Shown piece after piece: positions 28,201 through 39,900 of a DNA stretch of 64,000 nucleotides; position 1 is the stretch's first letter, and each line of letters opens with the position of its first letter. Source of the stretch: Phalacrocorax aristotelis (lineage: Eukaryota > Chordata > Aves > Suliformes > Phalacrocoracidae); NCBI RefSeq assembly GCF_949628215.1, contig NC_134277.1, positions 125,475,963 through 125,539,962 of the forward strand, written 5' to 3'. The notes beneath the pieces were generated by a model. It had not been told where the DNA came from. It worked only from the letters and a program-made list of their open reading frames with translations, and ran no database searches. The position numbers and the translations under genes were made by a program.

Positions 28201-31200
28201 AAGACAAAATGATCAGCTACTACGTGGCAGTGTCTCTTCTTCTGTATAAGAAGTCTAGCCATGAAATAGATATAGTCAGCAGGAGTAGCTCCATGATAAA
28301 ACACAATAAGCCCTGGTCCTTCAGGAATATTTTCAGCACCATGAAGCTCATAACCTGTTAGGAGTTGAAGGCATAACAGATGTCAAAGTCTGATACAATT
28401 CTATCCCAAAGAAACTAACTTGCGGCAAGTTGGCAAACTGAAACTGATAGCTGTTGAGAAGTGGTAGGAGCAAAGTGACTGCTAAGAAGTCAAGAGGTGA
28501 CTTGCAGCGTTTACTAAGTTGCTTTCACAGGAAATAAGTTTCATTTAAAGCAGAAGAGCCACATTTAAAGAAAGAACAACAAAAAAACTTGAAAAAGAAA
28601 CATCCAGTCTCACTGTCTTGAACTATAAAATTTTCCCTTATATTTTCAGTTCACTGTCTTCAAGGTTAGAGTCCTCTGAATCAATCATTCAGGAGAAATC
28701 AAAACAAGGACTGGACAGGAGTGGTGAAACTCAACCGTTTCAAGCTATTATTTACCCTTCAAAGTTTATTGCCACCAGTAATCATTTAAGAAGATTTGAC
28801 ATGACAACACCCATTTACCTGTCTCCGTTTACTCCAGGGCATGAAGCTTATCTTTGTTATTTCCCTCAGTTATACTTGCTCCATTTTTCCATCATTAAGC
28901 ACTAAAACTATTTGGGGCTTTACATGCTTAACTGAAACATACATAAACACATACAAGTTTCTTACTGAACTTACGTTTCTAATTAAGTTACCAGTGCAGA
29001 ATATATTCAGTTAAAACAAAATATCAAAACACATCAGCATAGAACATATTCAGTTAGTACTGAGCAGTAGCATTACAGTATCATGTTTATGGAACCCACG
29101 CCCTGTCACTTCTTCCAAAGTTAATATGGGCTGCAGTTCCTATTCAATTTTTTTTTTCTTTAATTCTGAAGGTACTCTTGGCTCTCCTCCCTCTATTTTA
29201 CTTTCTATACCTGTGGAGCTGCAACATACTGCAAGCATATCATCTGTACCATCCCAAGTGATCACTAACTGTGCTCCATGCCAACCAGTCATAACCAGAA
29301 TGTCACCTACATCTAATATTTGCTTAATATATGTAAAGTTACAAGCATCACACACCAGTTTGGGGTTTTGATTTGGGGCTTTTTGGATGTGGGGTTGTTT
29401 TTGTTGTTTGTTTTGGGTTTTTCTTCCCCAATGCTCTGAGATTTCAGGATGAAAAGTTCTTCCTATGATATATTGATTAATCAAGTGGGGGGGAAATTAT
29501 CACAAAACATTTCATTCTTTAGTAAGAGAAGTGTATAGAGAACATGGAAGCAGCTGTCAGGGCAGAAAAAAAGTCACAACTGTCAATGAGGGACTGGAAA
29601 AGAATCTTTTCTGTGCAAATAAAAGTTATACCTTATAAAAAGAAAAAGTTACTAAGGATGAAAAGAGCCAAGGCCTTAAAAAAGTCATTTTCTTATGAAA
29701 AAAGTAAATAGCTTTTTATTGTGAAGTGAGCATTTTAAGCTCTTTGACATAGCTGGTGATTTTGATCTAGTGTACTTTCCTAGATTTGAAAGTTACATCT
29801 TAGTCTTACAAAGCCTATCTGATACAGCCACTGCACCATCTGGTTATCAATGCCCTGAAAACCTGCTTCCCTTTGACTAGAGAACAAATAGAGATGATTT
29901 TCAAGAAGGATTTGTTCTTTATGTAAATTGCTCTTAAACATCTCTTTCTCCTTTAGCTGCATCTAGACTGAATGGTTCTGAAAGAGGCTTATGATTTCCT
30001 TAGAAAGAAAAGCCAAATCATTTATTAAGTCTGTCTTTATAAAAGAAATAATAGTAGAAGGACAAGGAACTGAGCCCTTAGTTTTGACATTCTAGTAGAG
30101 AAAGTAGTTGTCAAAAATACATAGAAAGAAAATTTTAAAAGTAGGGTTCTGTAACAGTTTGGGGCTCTAAAGTCAATTTGAAGTAGCAACTAGTGAGTGA
30201 ACTGACACTTAAGTGCTCCTTTTAGCCATCATTTGGCATTATATGTAAAAGGCTGGTTAAGTGCAATTAAATTATGCTAACCTGCTGACATAGTAACTAT
30301 CAGGGAACTGGCATTTAACTTCCAGTGTTCATATATTGACTCTGAAACAATATAGTTAAATGATCTAATTTTTAACATAGCAATCATTTCAGATCCTCCT
30401 GGAATGAAGAAATCCAGGAGTAGTTCTAAAAGTAAAAAAGAAAAACAAAATTAAATATTTTTTTAAAAACTGCATCTACATTCAACTGTATGAAAGATCT
30501 CATTTTGTCACAGCAAAGAAAGAAATGCATATTTTCAACATATGTTCATTTGTTTTCAACATATTTTCAACAAGAGCAAGTGCAAGGTCCTGCACCTGGG
30601 GAGGAACAACCCCAAGCACCAGTACAGGCTGGGGGCTGAGCTACTGGAAAGCAGCTCTGTTGGGAAGGACCTGGCAGTGCTGGAGGACAAGTTGACCATG
30701 ACCCAGCACTGTGTCCTTGTGCCCAAGAAAGCCAACAATATCCTGGGTTGCATTAAAAGGAGTGTGGCCAGCAGGTCGAGGGAGGTTATCCTCCCCCTCT
30801 GCTCAGCCCTGGTGAGGCCACATCTGGAGGACTGTGTCCACTTTTGCGTCCCCCAGTTTAAGAAGGACACGGAACTGCTTGAGCAAGTCCAGCAGAGAGC
30901 TACCAAGATGATCAGGGGACTGGAGCATCTCCCTTATGAGGAAAGGCTTGAGACACTTGGGTTCGTTCAGCCTGGAGGAGAGAAGACTGAGGGGGGATTT
31001 CATCAATACCTGTAAATATCTAAAGGGAGGGTGTCAGGACAATGGGACTAGGCTCTTTCCAATAGTGGCCAACGACATGGCAAGGGGCAATGGGCACAAG
31101 TTGGAACACAGGAAGTTCCACCTGAATATGAGGAAAAACTTCTTTCCTGTAAGGGTGACAGAGCAGTGGAACAGGCTGCCCAGGGAGGTTGTGGAGTCTC

Positions 31201-31837
31201 CTTCCCTGGAGACATTCAAAGCCCGCCTGTATGCATTCCTGTGCCCCCTGCTCAAGCAGGGGGGTTCAACAAGATGATGTCCAGAGGTCCCTTCCAACCC
31301 CTACCATTCTGTGATAAGACAAAAAATTTTACATCCAGAAAAGTCTCAATGGCTTTTTCTCCCAGGCACCACTGGCAGTCATTGATAAAATGGAAAAAAA
31401 AATATTGGCCTGAATTTTAGATTTCATGCAACAGCAACAACAATCAATCAGATATTCCTGGTTTACCTTTCAGGATTATCAGTATATAAGAGCTTCTGCA
31501 GTAGCTTACCGTGCCATATTCTTCCATGTCCATCCCATAGGGTAGCCAACATTTGTTTTGCACCATCCCAAAAATCATTGGAATAGGCTTCCTTTAGTTC
31601 ATTCTTCCTTTTATAAATATGAAGAAGGATAATGGAAGTGTAGAAGAGGATGACAAGAATTCCCGGAAGCAGAAAAACTACTGCGAGTGGAAAAAGCACC
31701 CATACAAGGTAGACTGCGTAACTCAGATAATCTTCAATGTGCTCCACACCAGTCCATTCTCCCAATATATAAGTCAGGCAGGTTAAGTAGGACATAGGTA
31801 TTGGTCCTGCAGTACAGGATTCATTTCCACCTATCAT
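16167..31837 (-). CDS. TMEM68-like: TMEM68/DIESL-like ER membrane acyltransferase, copy A (6 coding exons, 330 aa)
   Basis: The joined CDS on the minus strand is 31837-31510, 28354-28190, 22653-22460, 20345-20285, 18430-18291 and 16271-16167. That is 993 nt with all-GT-AG introns and consistent phases (1,1,0,1,0). The family makes triacylglycerol from diacylglycerol in the ER membrane, independently of DGAT1/2. Residues about 38-76 are hydrophobic (one or two membrane helices) and are followed by basic HIYKRKN. The catalytic box HGATPAD is at 130-136 (His130, Asp136), VADHFVF is near 156-162 and PGGVREA is at 197-203. The protein ends in KKED, a dilysine ER-retrieval type. An N-E-S glycosylation sequon starts at Asn5. 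The length matches the family (about 325-330 residues). The ATG lies 3 nt inside its exon, behind a poly-pyrimidine/AG acceptor. The frame is intact. Copy B lies about 8 kb upstream in tandem. It differs enough from human TMEM68, as I recall it, that strict orthology is uncertain. Confidence 0.93.
16272..18290 (-). other. copy A intron 5
   Basis: A 2.0-kb intron without a recognised repeat or other gene. Confidence 0.85.
18291..18430 (-). CDS. TMEM68-like: copy A coding exon 5 (residues 250-296)
   Basis: A 140-nt exon with acceptor ACATTAG and donor GTAAGA. It encodes LPVVPVYGWFPVKLRTFIGE and PIPYEPNITAEEL, the C-terminal acyltransferase-fold region of the family. Confidence 0.94.
18431..20284 (-). 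other. copy A intron 4
   Basis: A 1.85-kb intron. It contains a short (GA)n tract at about 18493-18506; nothing else is recognised. Confidence 0.85.
20285..20345 (-). CDS. TMEM68-like: copy A coding exon 4 (residues 230-250)
   Basis: A 61-nt exon encoding PIIPMFTQNVREGVRTLGRI, with acceptor CTCCTAG and donor GTAAGA. The PIIPM..QN.REG block is a strong family signature. Confidence 0.93.
20346..22459 (-). other. copy A intron 3
   Basis: A 2.1-kb AT-rich intron. The plus-strand open frame at 21405-21854 has no recognisable domain and is most likely chance. Confidence 0.85.
22460..22653 (-). CDS. TMEM68-like: copy A coding exon 3 (residues 165-229, PGGVREA motif)
   Basis: Acceptor CCCTACAG and donor GTAAGT. 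It encodes the second conserved block IAPGGVREALFSDE and WGNRKGFAQVAIDAKV, which corresponds to the acyl-acceptor/phosphate-binding motif region of glycerolipid acyltransferases. It ends in phase 0. Confidence 0.95.
22654..28189 (-). other. copy A intron 2
   Basis: A 5.5-kb intron holding a CR1 copy at about 26157-27095. A 15-base A run lies at 24154-24168. A faint CR1-like patch near 24900-24950 is too degraded to call. Confidence 0.85.
26157..27095 (-). repeat. CR1 LINE, 5'-truncated, old
   Basis: The plus strand begins TCACAGAACC...GTTGGAAGGGACC, the reverse complement of a CR1 3' terminus. Going 5' along the minus strand, the 3' UTR is followed by ORF2-derived sequence. At 27088-26906 it includes a reverse-transcriptase palm piece with GIPQG and a LADDTKLG box (CR1 normally has an F/YADD box). 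It lacks the 5' part and is interrupted by indels and stops, so it is inactive. It lies in the same sense as copy A, in intron 2. Confidence 0.9.
28190..28354 (-). CDS. TMEM68-like: copy A coding exon 2 (residues 110-165, catalytic box)
   Basis: Acceptor CTAACAG and donor GTAACA. It encodes YELHG..NIPEGPG, the acyltransferase box with His130 and Asp136 (HGATPAD), and VADHFVFRLPG. The box carries Thr133 and Ala135 where copy B has Ile and Val. Confidence 0.95.
28355..31509 (-). other. copy A intron 1 (between coding exons 1 and 2)
   Basis: A 3.15-kb intron containing an antisense CR1 at 30571-31315. The rest is AT-rich and has no recognised element. Confidence 0.85.
30571..31315 (+). repeat. 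CR1 LINE, 5'-truncated, comparatively well preserved
   Basis: Contains the C-terminal part of CR1 ORF2 (CKVLHLGRNN..., [14 protein letters not shown]..., MIRGLEHLPYEER) with one frame change near 30960. The second frame continues RGDFINTCKYLKGG and WNRLPREVVESPSLETFKAR, then the CR1 3' UTR ending CATTCTGTGAT at 31315. It is antisense to copy A and stops about 195 bp short of the copy A exon 1 splice donor. Confidence 0.95.
31510..31837 (-). CDS. TMEM68-like: copy A coding exon 1 (residues 1-110, membrane region)
   Basis: Begins MIGGNESC. The exon itself starts at 31840 (GAG before the ATG), after a T-rich acceptor ending AAACAG. It ends ...RIWHG with donor GTAAGC at 31509-31504, phase 1. It encodes the cytosolic or lumenal N-terminus, the hydrophobic segment at about residues 38-76 and the following WDGA..LATLWDGH stretch typical of the family. 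Confidence 0.94.
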
Positions 31838-34800
31838 CTCCTGTTTAATTAAAAAAAAAAAATTAATAAGATTAATAAATCCTCAAAAAAGACAAACCTG
31901 CCTATGCTGTTTAATCATAAAAACTTATCCCTGATGCATTTTATTCATATATCATTTACCCCACATCCCAGCAGTACCTATTAGAAATAAAATGTTAATA
32001 CAGCAAAGGTTTTACTTCATTTTTTTGGTCCTTGTCTTTTGTGTAGTGCAAATGCTGACAATTCTAACAGAGAACGACAGCCTGAGATTAAGCGATTGCA
32101 CTAATATTTTCTCTCATTAAAAACTGTTCAACTTACACAGATCCAGAACATTTACACTGTTATCAACACCAATTTATACGGTATTTTCCATTTTCAGAAA
32201 GCTGTATTGATTAGTCTGATTTATTTTTCTACACAATACACTGTACACTCAAAGCCTTCTCCAGAGCACTTACTACAACAGGAAATAGCACAATCTCAAG
32301 TCCAGTGCTATAAAAAGCCTACTGAACACTTCCACTAACCACAAGCATACGATGACTCTGGAAGAAGATGGTCTCAAATGAGCAAGTCTCACTCCTGTTG
32401 AGACCTCTAACTGTACCTGGAAATATACAGATAGTGAAATGCCAAGTCCCAGAGCACAATGCAGAGAGGCAGCAGAAAGGACAAGGAAAAAACCATCACA
32501 AAAAGTCCTCTAAAAATTTTAACTGCTTTGGCTTTCCTGTGTCTATGTGTAAGAACGTCCCTTCTCCAACGCCAGCATCTGAGAATTTTCAGGGCTAGAC
32601 CTCTCTGGGCTGATATTTCAGACTTCTGATAATTCTAGGCAATACTTTTTTTCTTAATTTCGTATGATTTAGGGGAGAACTTGCTATTCGCTTCACCTTA
32701 CAACCACGTGACAACCTGTATGCTTGGCTATCTTTGCTACAGTTTTAGAACAACATAAGTAATGCCTTGCGGGGGAAAAAGTTATCCTAGTCTAGAATAA
32801 AGTTTTGGTCAAGACCTGAAACAACTGTTAGTCAGAACCAAGAAGAAAAGCATGTTGCAATTATACTGTAGGCTTGCAGAGAGAAATGGATTGAGAGTAA
32901 TAATTTCTGAAAGAATCTAAGCTTGGGGTTGTTGTGTTTTGGTTTGTTATTAAAATGTGACTTACAGCATGTATGATTGCAGAGTTCCTATGCCTAGACA
33001 GCCATATGTCTATCACTCCTTTACTCTTGCTCTGTTTTTGCAAGCAACAAGCGACTGAAATTTAGAAGATAATTTTGTGAATACTGTCAGAACCCCAATG
33101 ACAACAAGCAGATCAGTTTTATTCAACATTTGCTGTAAGATGTTGAAACATGTACTACAGCAGAACTCATCTCACTTATTTCCCAGTCTCAGTTTTTCCT
33201 CCCATTCCAACAGAGCAAGGACATTCCTTCTCCTGTTTTGAAATCGTCCTCTACCCACATTGCTCAAGATAATTCCTATTAATGAGAAGAAAGCTGATCT
33301 CGTGACACAGACTTTGCTCCCACAATCCATGCCTGTTCCACTAATTCAGGCTTACAACATTTTGCTCCTCAGGATGTTCTTGAGGACAATGTAAGGAGCA
33401 GCTGATTTCTCTTCAGCAATGTATAAGCACGTAGCATCAGTGACATGCACTTCACTGATTTCATGCACGTGTGTTTGGGGGTGTGAATTAGGGGGAAAGG
33501 ACGGGAGAGAGCGAGCGTGTGGGAGAGCAAGAGAAAGCTCTTTCTCATTCCAGTTGCCAGAGCTGAACTCCAGAACCTGTCAGGCAGCAAACACCCACAG
33601 CAAGTACAAGAAACACAACTTGTGAGACCAAGCAGGATTTAGGACTAGCATTCAACACCACAATATTTATCAGATTATTACGCCTGGACTTTTTCAGTGG
33701 CTCCACCTACTAGCTAGAGAACAATACGGATAATGTGTTACAGCACAGAAACGTTTTTCAAAACTCAGAGGTTATTGTATAGCTTTAAAGATTACTTATA
33801 CTCCCCCACCTATTATATTTTAATTGTTTATGGCTTTCTCCAAACAAAATCCTCATCAAGTAAATTTGAAGTCCTGTCCACACATGTCAGCCTTGCAAGA
33901 TATTATTTGTCCATTTGCCTGTAATTTTAGATGCAAAACCTCAAATGCAATCATTGCAGCTTTATAAGTTTACTTGCATATCTCTGCACTACTAAAATCC
34001 AACATCATCTTTGCTGCCAACCACAGAGGTAACATCTAAAGTACTGCCTTCTCTTAGGAAGAGTCAACTCTACTCTGAACAATGTTGCTTCCTCATCTTG
34101 AAAAGAATCGTAGAATAATTTATATTGGAAAGACGCATTGGACAACACTTGTCAAACCTCTTGCTAACTAAGGAGTTAGATCAGGTTGCTCAGGGCCATG
34201 TCCAGTCCAGTTTGTAAAATCCCTATGAATGGAAATCCTGTGGCTTCTCTGGGCCCCTTATCCAGTGCTTGATCACCCTTAGAGTGAAAATGTTTTTCCC
34301 TTATTCTAGTTAGAATTCCCCTTGCTGCAGTTTGTGCGTGTTGCCTCCTGTCCCTTTGCTGAGAAGGGTCTAACACACCCCTCTCCATAACCACCCATTA
34401 AGAGCAGCAGTAAAATCCCCTTTAAGCCCTCTCTTCTTTAGGCTAAACACACGCAGCTCCCTCAGCCCTTCCACAGACACCGCGTGCTCCAGACACCTAA
34501 CAAAGTCGGTGGCCCTTCCCTGCATCCTTTCCAGTCCATCAGCATCTTTCTTGTATTGCAGGGCTCTAAACTGGACTTGTGGTCTCAAAAGTCCTGAAAA
34601 TAAGGTAATAAATACTTCCTCGATTGCATGGCTACAGCCTTGTTAACGTGGCCCAAAATGTAGACAGCTATCTTCACTCATATTTGACTTACCGTCCACC
34701 AGATAAAGGCCTCCTCCAGACCTTTATCCCCTGTAAATTTGTTCCCGCTGTAACAAGTCCAGCATTTGTTCTGATCACCCATGGTACGTCCACAAAAATA

Positions 34801-36260
34801 CTCCGTATCCAAGCCCAAGTGTGATTTGTGTTACTGCCAGGCTGAACATCCTACCAAAGGCAACAGCAGTGAAGAAGGGAAGACAGATTCTGCCTCCATG
34901 ACCAGGATGGTCCACACTGAATAAAGGTCTGACATAGTTCATGTATGCTACTAACAGATAACATCATCTGGTGTGTTCCAACTCTACAGAGCAGTTAAAA
35001 TTACAGGATAAAGCACACTGTCTTCTAGAAACAGCAGCAAAGTCACTCTGATTAGGACCACATTCAAGAAAAGAGGGACCATCCTGCCCTCTTTGTCAGA
35101 GGCTTTCTGACATCTGCCACCATCCAAACCCAAGAACTACAATGGGATGCAGTACTGCTAAGTCTCACCCTTAGCCAGCTTACAGGCTGAACCCCTCTGT
35201 AACAGGAGCATACCCTCTCATGTAAGGCATACCCTCATACCATACAAGGACTTCATATCTTAACAAGCATCACTAACACATTTCCTATCGTGCAGTTCAA
35301 ACTAAATATTTTTAATGTAAGTTCTAACTTGCTAATAGGGGAGCTCACACATATTTTCACTACATAAAAAAGATCAATTTCTCATTTGACTAATGATGGC
35401 ATATGCTGACTTATGCTTACGCTTCAGGCTTTACGTTGAGGGTGAAATGGAAACAAGGCTAACACACCATTCCTTTCACTGATTTCTAGCGTATGACCCA
35501 GGAAAGACCTTAACCAAACCACCTACATCAGCAGTCTTCAGCTGTAGTCAGTTAACGCTGGGTTAACTGTGACCATATCGATCATGCTAGAAGGAGGAAT
35601 TACGGAAACGAACATACACTGCTGTAAACCACGCGCAGCGTGATTTCAGCATGTATATGAAATGTGTAAGCGGAACCTTTGGAGAACGCTCCGGTACCTC
35701 CGAACTAGAAATACACTGAAAAGCAACAGCTACAACATGCCCCTGCCAGCAGAAATACACCGCTTTCCACAGCATCACACAGTTAATGGAGAGTATTTCT
35801 ACCAGAATTTGCAATCCCGCCACAAACGCCAAAAAAAACATAAAACAACAAAAAAAAAGAAAAAAGCAGAAGGCCCTGCTAATCCTGCTAATGGCAGCTG
35901 CAGCTGGGGAGATCCTGGGAGCCTGAGTGTGGTTTTCTCCTTGTTTTGAAACAAGAGCCGCCCAGCTTCTTGCTCCTGCGGCAGCAGGACGGCGGTTCCT
36001 TACGCAGGAGGCTGGGGGGTGGGGTGGGGGGTGTCGAGTTTTGTTTTCTCTGGCAAGAAGGGCCGAAGCCGAGCCCAGCCGCCGCGGCCAGGCGCTCCCC
36101 GCCTCCCCTCGCACCCTCCCGCACCGCGCTCTGCCCGCACTCCCCCTCCCCGACGCCGGTTCAAGCAAGGCCCCGAGCTCGGCGGCGACCAACAACAACG
36201 CCAACCGCCTCCCGCCCGGGGGCTTCCGGGAACCCCCTACCCCGGGCAGCGCCCGCTCAC
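31838..36260 (-). other. copy A 5' UTR intron (inferred)
   Basis: Runs from the candidate donor in the CpG island at 36260 to the acceptor before 31840. It contains one CR1 at about 34104-34790. Otherwise it is unique-looking sequence, and no further exon is recognised in it. Confidence 0.5.
34104..34790 (-). repeat. CR1 LINE fragment, old
   Basis: The plus strand starts GAATCGTAGAATAATTTATATTGGAA, a mutated CR1 end. It continues through sequence whose minus-strand translation has VQFRALQYKKDADGLERMQ and EGLRELRVFSLKKRGLKGDF, the CR1 ORF2 C-terminus. The right part (34600-34790) is more degraded. It is 5'-truncated and inactive. Confidence 0.85.
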
Positions 36261-36500
36261 CTTCACCTGGCAGCGGCGGCAGCTCCGGTTCCAGCTCCAG
36301 CCCGACGTCCCTGCCGGGGCCCGGTTTTACTCCTCCGCCCGCCACCCCCGCGGAGGCCGGGTGCCCGCGGGACCGCCAGGCTAGGGCGGCTCCCCGCGGC
36401 GAGGCGGAGGCGGGAGGGCACGTGCCGCCGGCGGGCGGGACCGGAGGAGCTGGCGAGGGGGCGCGGAGAGAACGAGGGCGGCGGCGGCGGCGGGGCGAGG
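36261..36500 (-). other. candidate non-coding first exon of copy A
   Basis: On the minus strand the sequence reads ...CCAGGTGAAG then GTGAGCGGGC. This gives a good splice donor at 36260-36255 (an alternative lies 6 nt upstream). The transcription start cannot be located by sequence alone, so the 36500 end is nominal. Confidence 0.4.
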
Positions 36501-36590
36501 GGAACTCCACGCCGCCGGGGGGGCGGGAGCCGCCCGGACTGCGCCCGGCACGCGCCGCCCGCCGCTTCCGGCCGGGGGAGAGGCGGCGGG

Positions 36591-36604
36591 CCGCCAGGGG
36601 GCGC
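36591..36604 (+). promoter_or_regulatory. CTCF-like binding site in island A
   Basis: CCGCCAGGGGGCGC matches the CTCF core consensus (CCASYAGRKGGCRS) at essentially every position; CCG for CCA is a common variant. It is located in the CpG island between the two paralogous transcription units. Confidence 0.6.
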
Positions 36605-36920
36605 GCGTTCCCCGGGAAGGGGCGGGACCTGGCGGCGGCAGCGATCCCAGAGAGGGGCCGGCGGTGCTCCGTGTCCGCCAGGTGCCCTCCCACATCTGCG
36701 GCGGGTGCGGCGCTGCGGCGTGTCTGAGGGCCGCCCGCCCGGCGTGCAGCCGTGCAACTCGGCAAAAACCGGGTTCCGCATGCTCTGCCCGGCTGCTGCC
36801 GTCGGCAGTTACCTCTGAGCCGAGGCCTCCCTGCTGGCTGCAAGCGCTAAGCCTGGGTTTAGCTCCCCTTCCCCAGCTGCCCCAGGTGCCGGTGGGGCCG
36901 GCAGCGGTGCCCGCCCGCAG

Positions 36921-39900
36921 TCGGCGTTCCTGACGCTTTGCAGCGCGGACATGACAGCAAGGGCATGTTTTTGTGTAAGGTAAGGTGTTTCTGACTGGCC
37001 TGCAGCCTTGGGTGTGATTCCTGGATCTATGTATAAAGAAAAAATAAATCTAAGACACTAATTCCAGTTACACCAGGTTGGGCTCCAGGCACACAGTTTG
37101 ACGTAGCTCCCCTACCAGCGTCACCAAAACTAACGCTGCCCTGAGCTGTGCCCTCAACAGCGAGCGAGATCAGCTGCGCCAGAACTGGCTGCAGCCTCTT
37201 TCAGATCCTTGCCTGTCAAGCTTCTCTGACTGGCTGCCTCTTACATCCTCTGCCTGTTCGACTCCTGTGGTTGTTCAGTCGTGCATGTCTGTAACTGTAT
37301 TTGCACTGTTGTCCAATTAATTTATTTTCCCAGTGTCACCAGTAGGATATTTTTCCCCCAAGCAAAATCTTGTAGTTTGAACTGGATAAACCTCACATGC
37401 GAAAAGTACAAGAGACAGGGTTTCCTTGCATTGTTCATCATGCAAACTACACCCAAACAAGTCATAAATGCTGCTTACGTTTTGAGGCGGGCACTGGTCA
37501 TTTGCATTTTCTGGTCTTCATTTCTTTTTTGTTGTACGACAGAGACGCTAGAAAATATGTGTAGTAGGGGAGTAATCTGGTCCACAATTACAATTCCATT
37601 TGTAAGAAAAGAAATTCTGGTTTCTCCTAGTTTCTACAATACCAGTTTCTAGTTCTAGTTTCTATAACACTGCTCTAGAAAGAGTAAAAATTTAGAGGGG
37701 ACTTCTAAAATTGTAACTACTCTTTATTAGAGCAGTATTATAATGTTTCTGGAAAAAAAGGGCTTACATTTTTTTTATTCAAAAAAATCACTGTATTATA
37801 TGTCATTCAAAACTGCACACGTCTCTCAGTAATATTTTGGTCTATCATCTTGAGACCCCAGAAAATACTCTTAAGGCAACTGTGACAGAAGACAGCTAAT
37901 GGAAATTAATTTTTACTCCAGCTCACTTCAGCTAAGCTGCAGATAATACAGGAATGCTGCCGTAAGGTGAAAAACTTTAACTTTGTTAGCAAACTGTTAA
38001 CAGCTGTCCGAGATGCAGAAGATCCAGGCTCAAATGCTCCCTTTGAAAAATAATCAGTGCTCTGATTACGTATACCTTGTCCAAGGCTAGTGCTCTGTTC
38101 CAAGTTGCAGCACAGCCCCCAGCATCAAGTATCAGAGGACATAGAGTTTGAAATGTGCAAATTCAGGTAACTGAAGTGTTTTCATTGATGATGCTAATGC
38201 ACTTGAAAAATAGGATAGGATGGTCGGAGAAGGGTCCTGTCTAGTCCTTCTCCATAATTTCTGCAACGCAAGGAATGCTTTCTCATTCAGATTACTCTTA
38301 AGTCTTCTTGCTTCTTCATCTGAGTTCACTGTAGTATTTGATAGCCCTTTCTTTTAGTTCTTTTTCTCACTCAAGCTCAGACTTTGAATTTTAGCTTATA
38401 TTGTTAGAGTGCACTATGTAAGACTGCATGGATTGAATTCCCCTTCTTGTCCAGGCATATCAGTCAGCATCTTGATTTGCTTTAGTTTATCATCTCCTAT
38501 GCATGTTGAGTCTCAGCTGGGAGAAAAGTCTTTTTGCCTGCATACAACAATTATAGTTAAGGTGTTCAAGTAAACATTCCTGTGTCTTAGGACAGATTTG
38601 AGATTTTTTTTCAGGACAGGATTCTTGTCTTTTTGCTTCAGGGAAATGGGTCACGTGTCTGTCCTGCTCCCTTCTCTAGATGTGCAAGAAATATTTGTGG
38701 AAAAATAGCATGGGAAGAGGAGGGATTTATTTTAATCCAAAGAGCAGATTCAGTTTTCTAGTGAAAATGGGAAAATGTTGTACACATTTCCTTAGATGCT
38801 ACAGAAAGTTTTAGGATGTTGAGGAGAAAGATTATATAGGTATTAAAAGTACAAGAAGGAAAAACAAGGTACAAAATTTACTTTTCTTAGTGTTTGAAGT
38901 TAACAGACTTGGTTGCATTTAATAGCATATTGGATAGATTACACAAAGTTCTTGACTCCCACCAGTAACAACATCCCACAGCTTGTAAAAAACACATTCT
39001 GCTTTGTATCAAGTTTCAGTATTCTGAAAGCTGTAGTAACAAGACTGCACTGCTTATGTCCACCTTTCCGAACAGGCATTTCGGTTCAATCCAGGTGGGG
39101 ACGGCAGTGTTGCAGGACCACATTTTTGGGCAAACCACCAGTGATGATAAGCCTCAGTGTTGCATTACATAAGTAAGCTCGCCCCCAGCCCACTCCCTGC
39201 TCCCCGGGAGATCCAGGTGAGTACAGCACATCCGTACTGCAAACACGCTATGATGCAGGGATTCTCAAGCTGGGGCAGCCTCATCCACTGAACCAGTATT
39301 GAATAGTGCACCAGCTCAGACTTGAAACTACTTTCTGCATGTATTTGCATAGTGCCACACTTAACTAAAGCTTTTTCTCTCTCTTTGAGAGACTCTTCTT
39401 TTTTCTGTCCAAGCAAAGTCTTGGATGTGGCATTCCTACTTTCCAGGGTACTGAACCACTAACTTGATGTGTTTGTAGGAGTCTAATATCTAATTTAATA
39501 GGATTATTTCTTATTGTATAGTCTCTCTAGAAAAATGGTCTAAGCAGTAGATCATTAGCTAAAGCGAGACGGTTTATCTTCTGACACCGTCGTGCATGGG
39601 GTTCAACAGGGGAGGTGCCCATCAAGCAGAGGACTCTGGTGGGACAACACTGACTCTGAGGTTCTGCTCTGAGACTAGACCGTGAACCACTCAAAACATA
39701 AAAACACAGATCTAGACAAAACTTGAGGCTCTCAGATGTATGTAGATGTTTTAAGAACCAGGCAAATCCTGGCAATATTATTTCCTTCTGGGGTGTTTGG
39801 CTGTTGCATTGCTCTTATACATAAGCTTTCTTCTTCAGTCTTTCTGACTTCAAAATATCCTCAAAGACACAGGGGAACCTTCAGGAGGTTAATTGTTTTC

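Larger units (their letters stand above)
36060..36920. promoter_or_regulatory. CpG island, inferred promoter of copy A
   Basis: Extremely GC- and CpG-rich (GCCGCGG, GGCGGCGGCGG and similar), abruptly bounded by AT-rich sequence. It sits 4.3 kb upstream of the copy A start codon on the gene's 5' side, which fits a TATA-less promoter with a non-coding first exon. It contains CTTCCGG ETS-type sites (36225 area; 36565-36571) and a CTCF-like site. The long open frames crossing it on both strands are what a stop-poor GC-rich sequence produces. Confidence 0.85.

Noticed and set aside
35927-36818. 266- and 290-codon plus-strand open frames in island A
   Set aside because: Low-complexity by-products of CpG-island composition in two overlapping frames, with no domain.
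35587-36843. 418-codon minus-strand open frame across island A
   Set aside because: GC-rich sequence has few stops; the translation is Pro/Arg/Ala/Gly low complexity, then AT-rich chance sequence. Similar-sized frames exist on the opposite strand at the same place.
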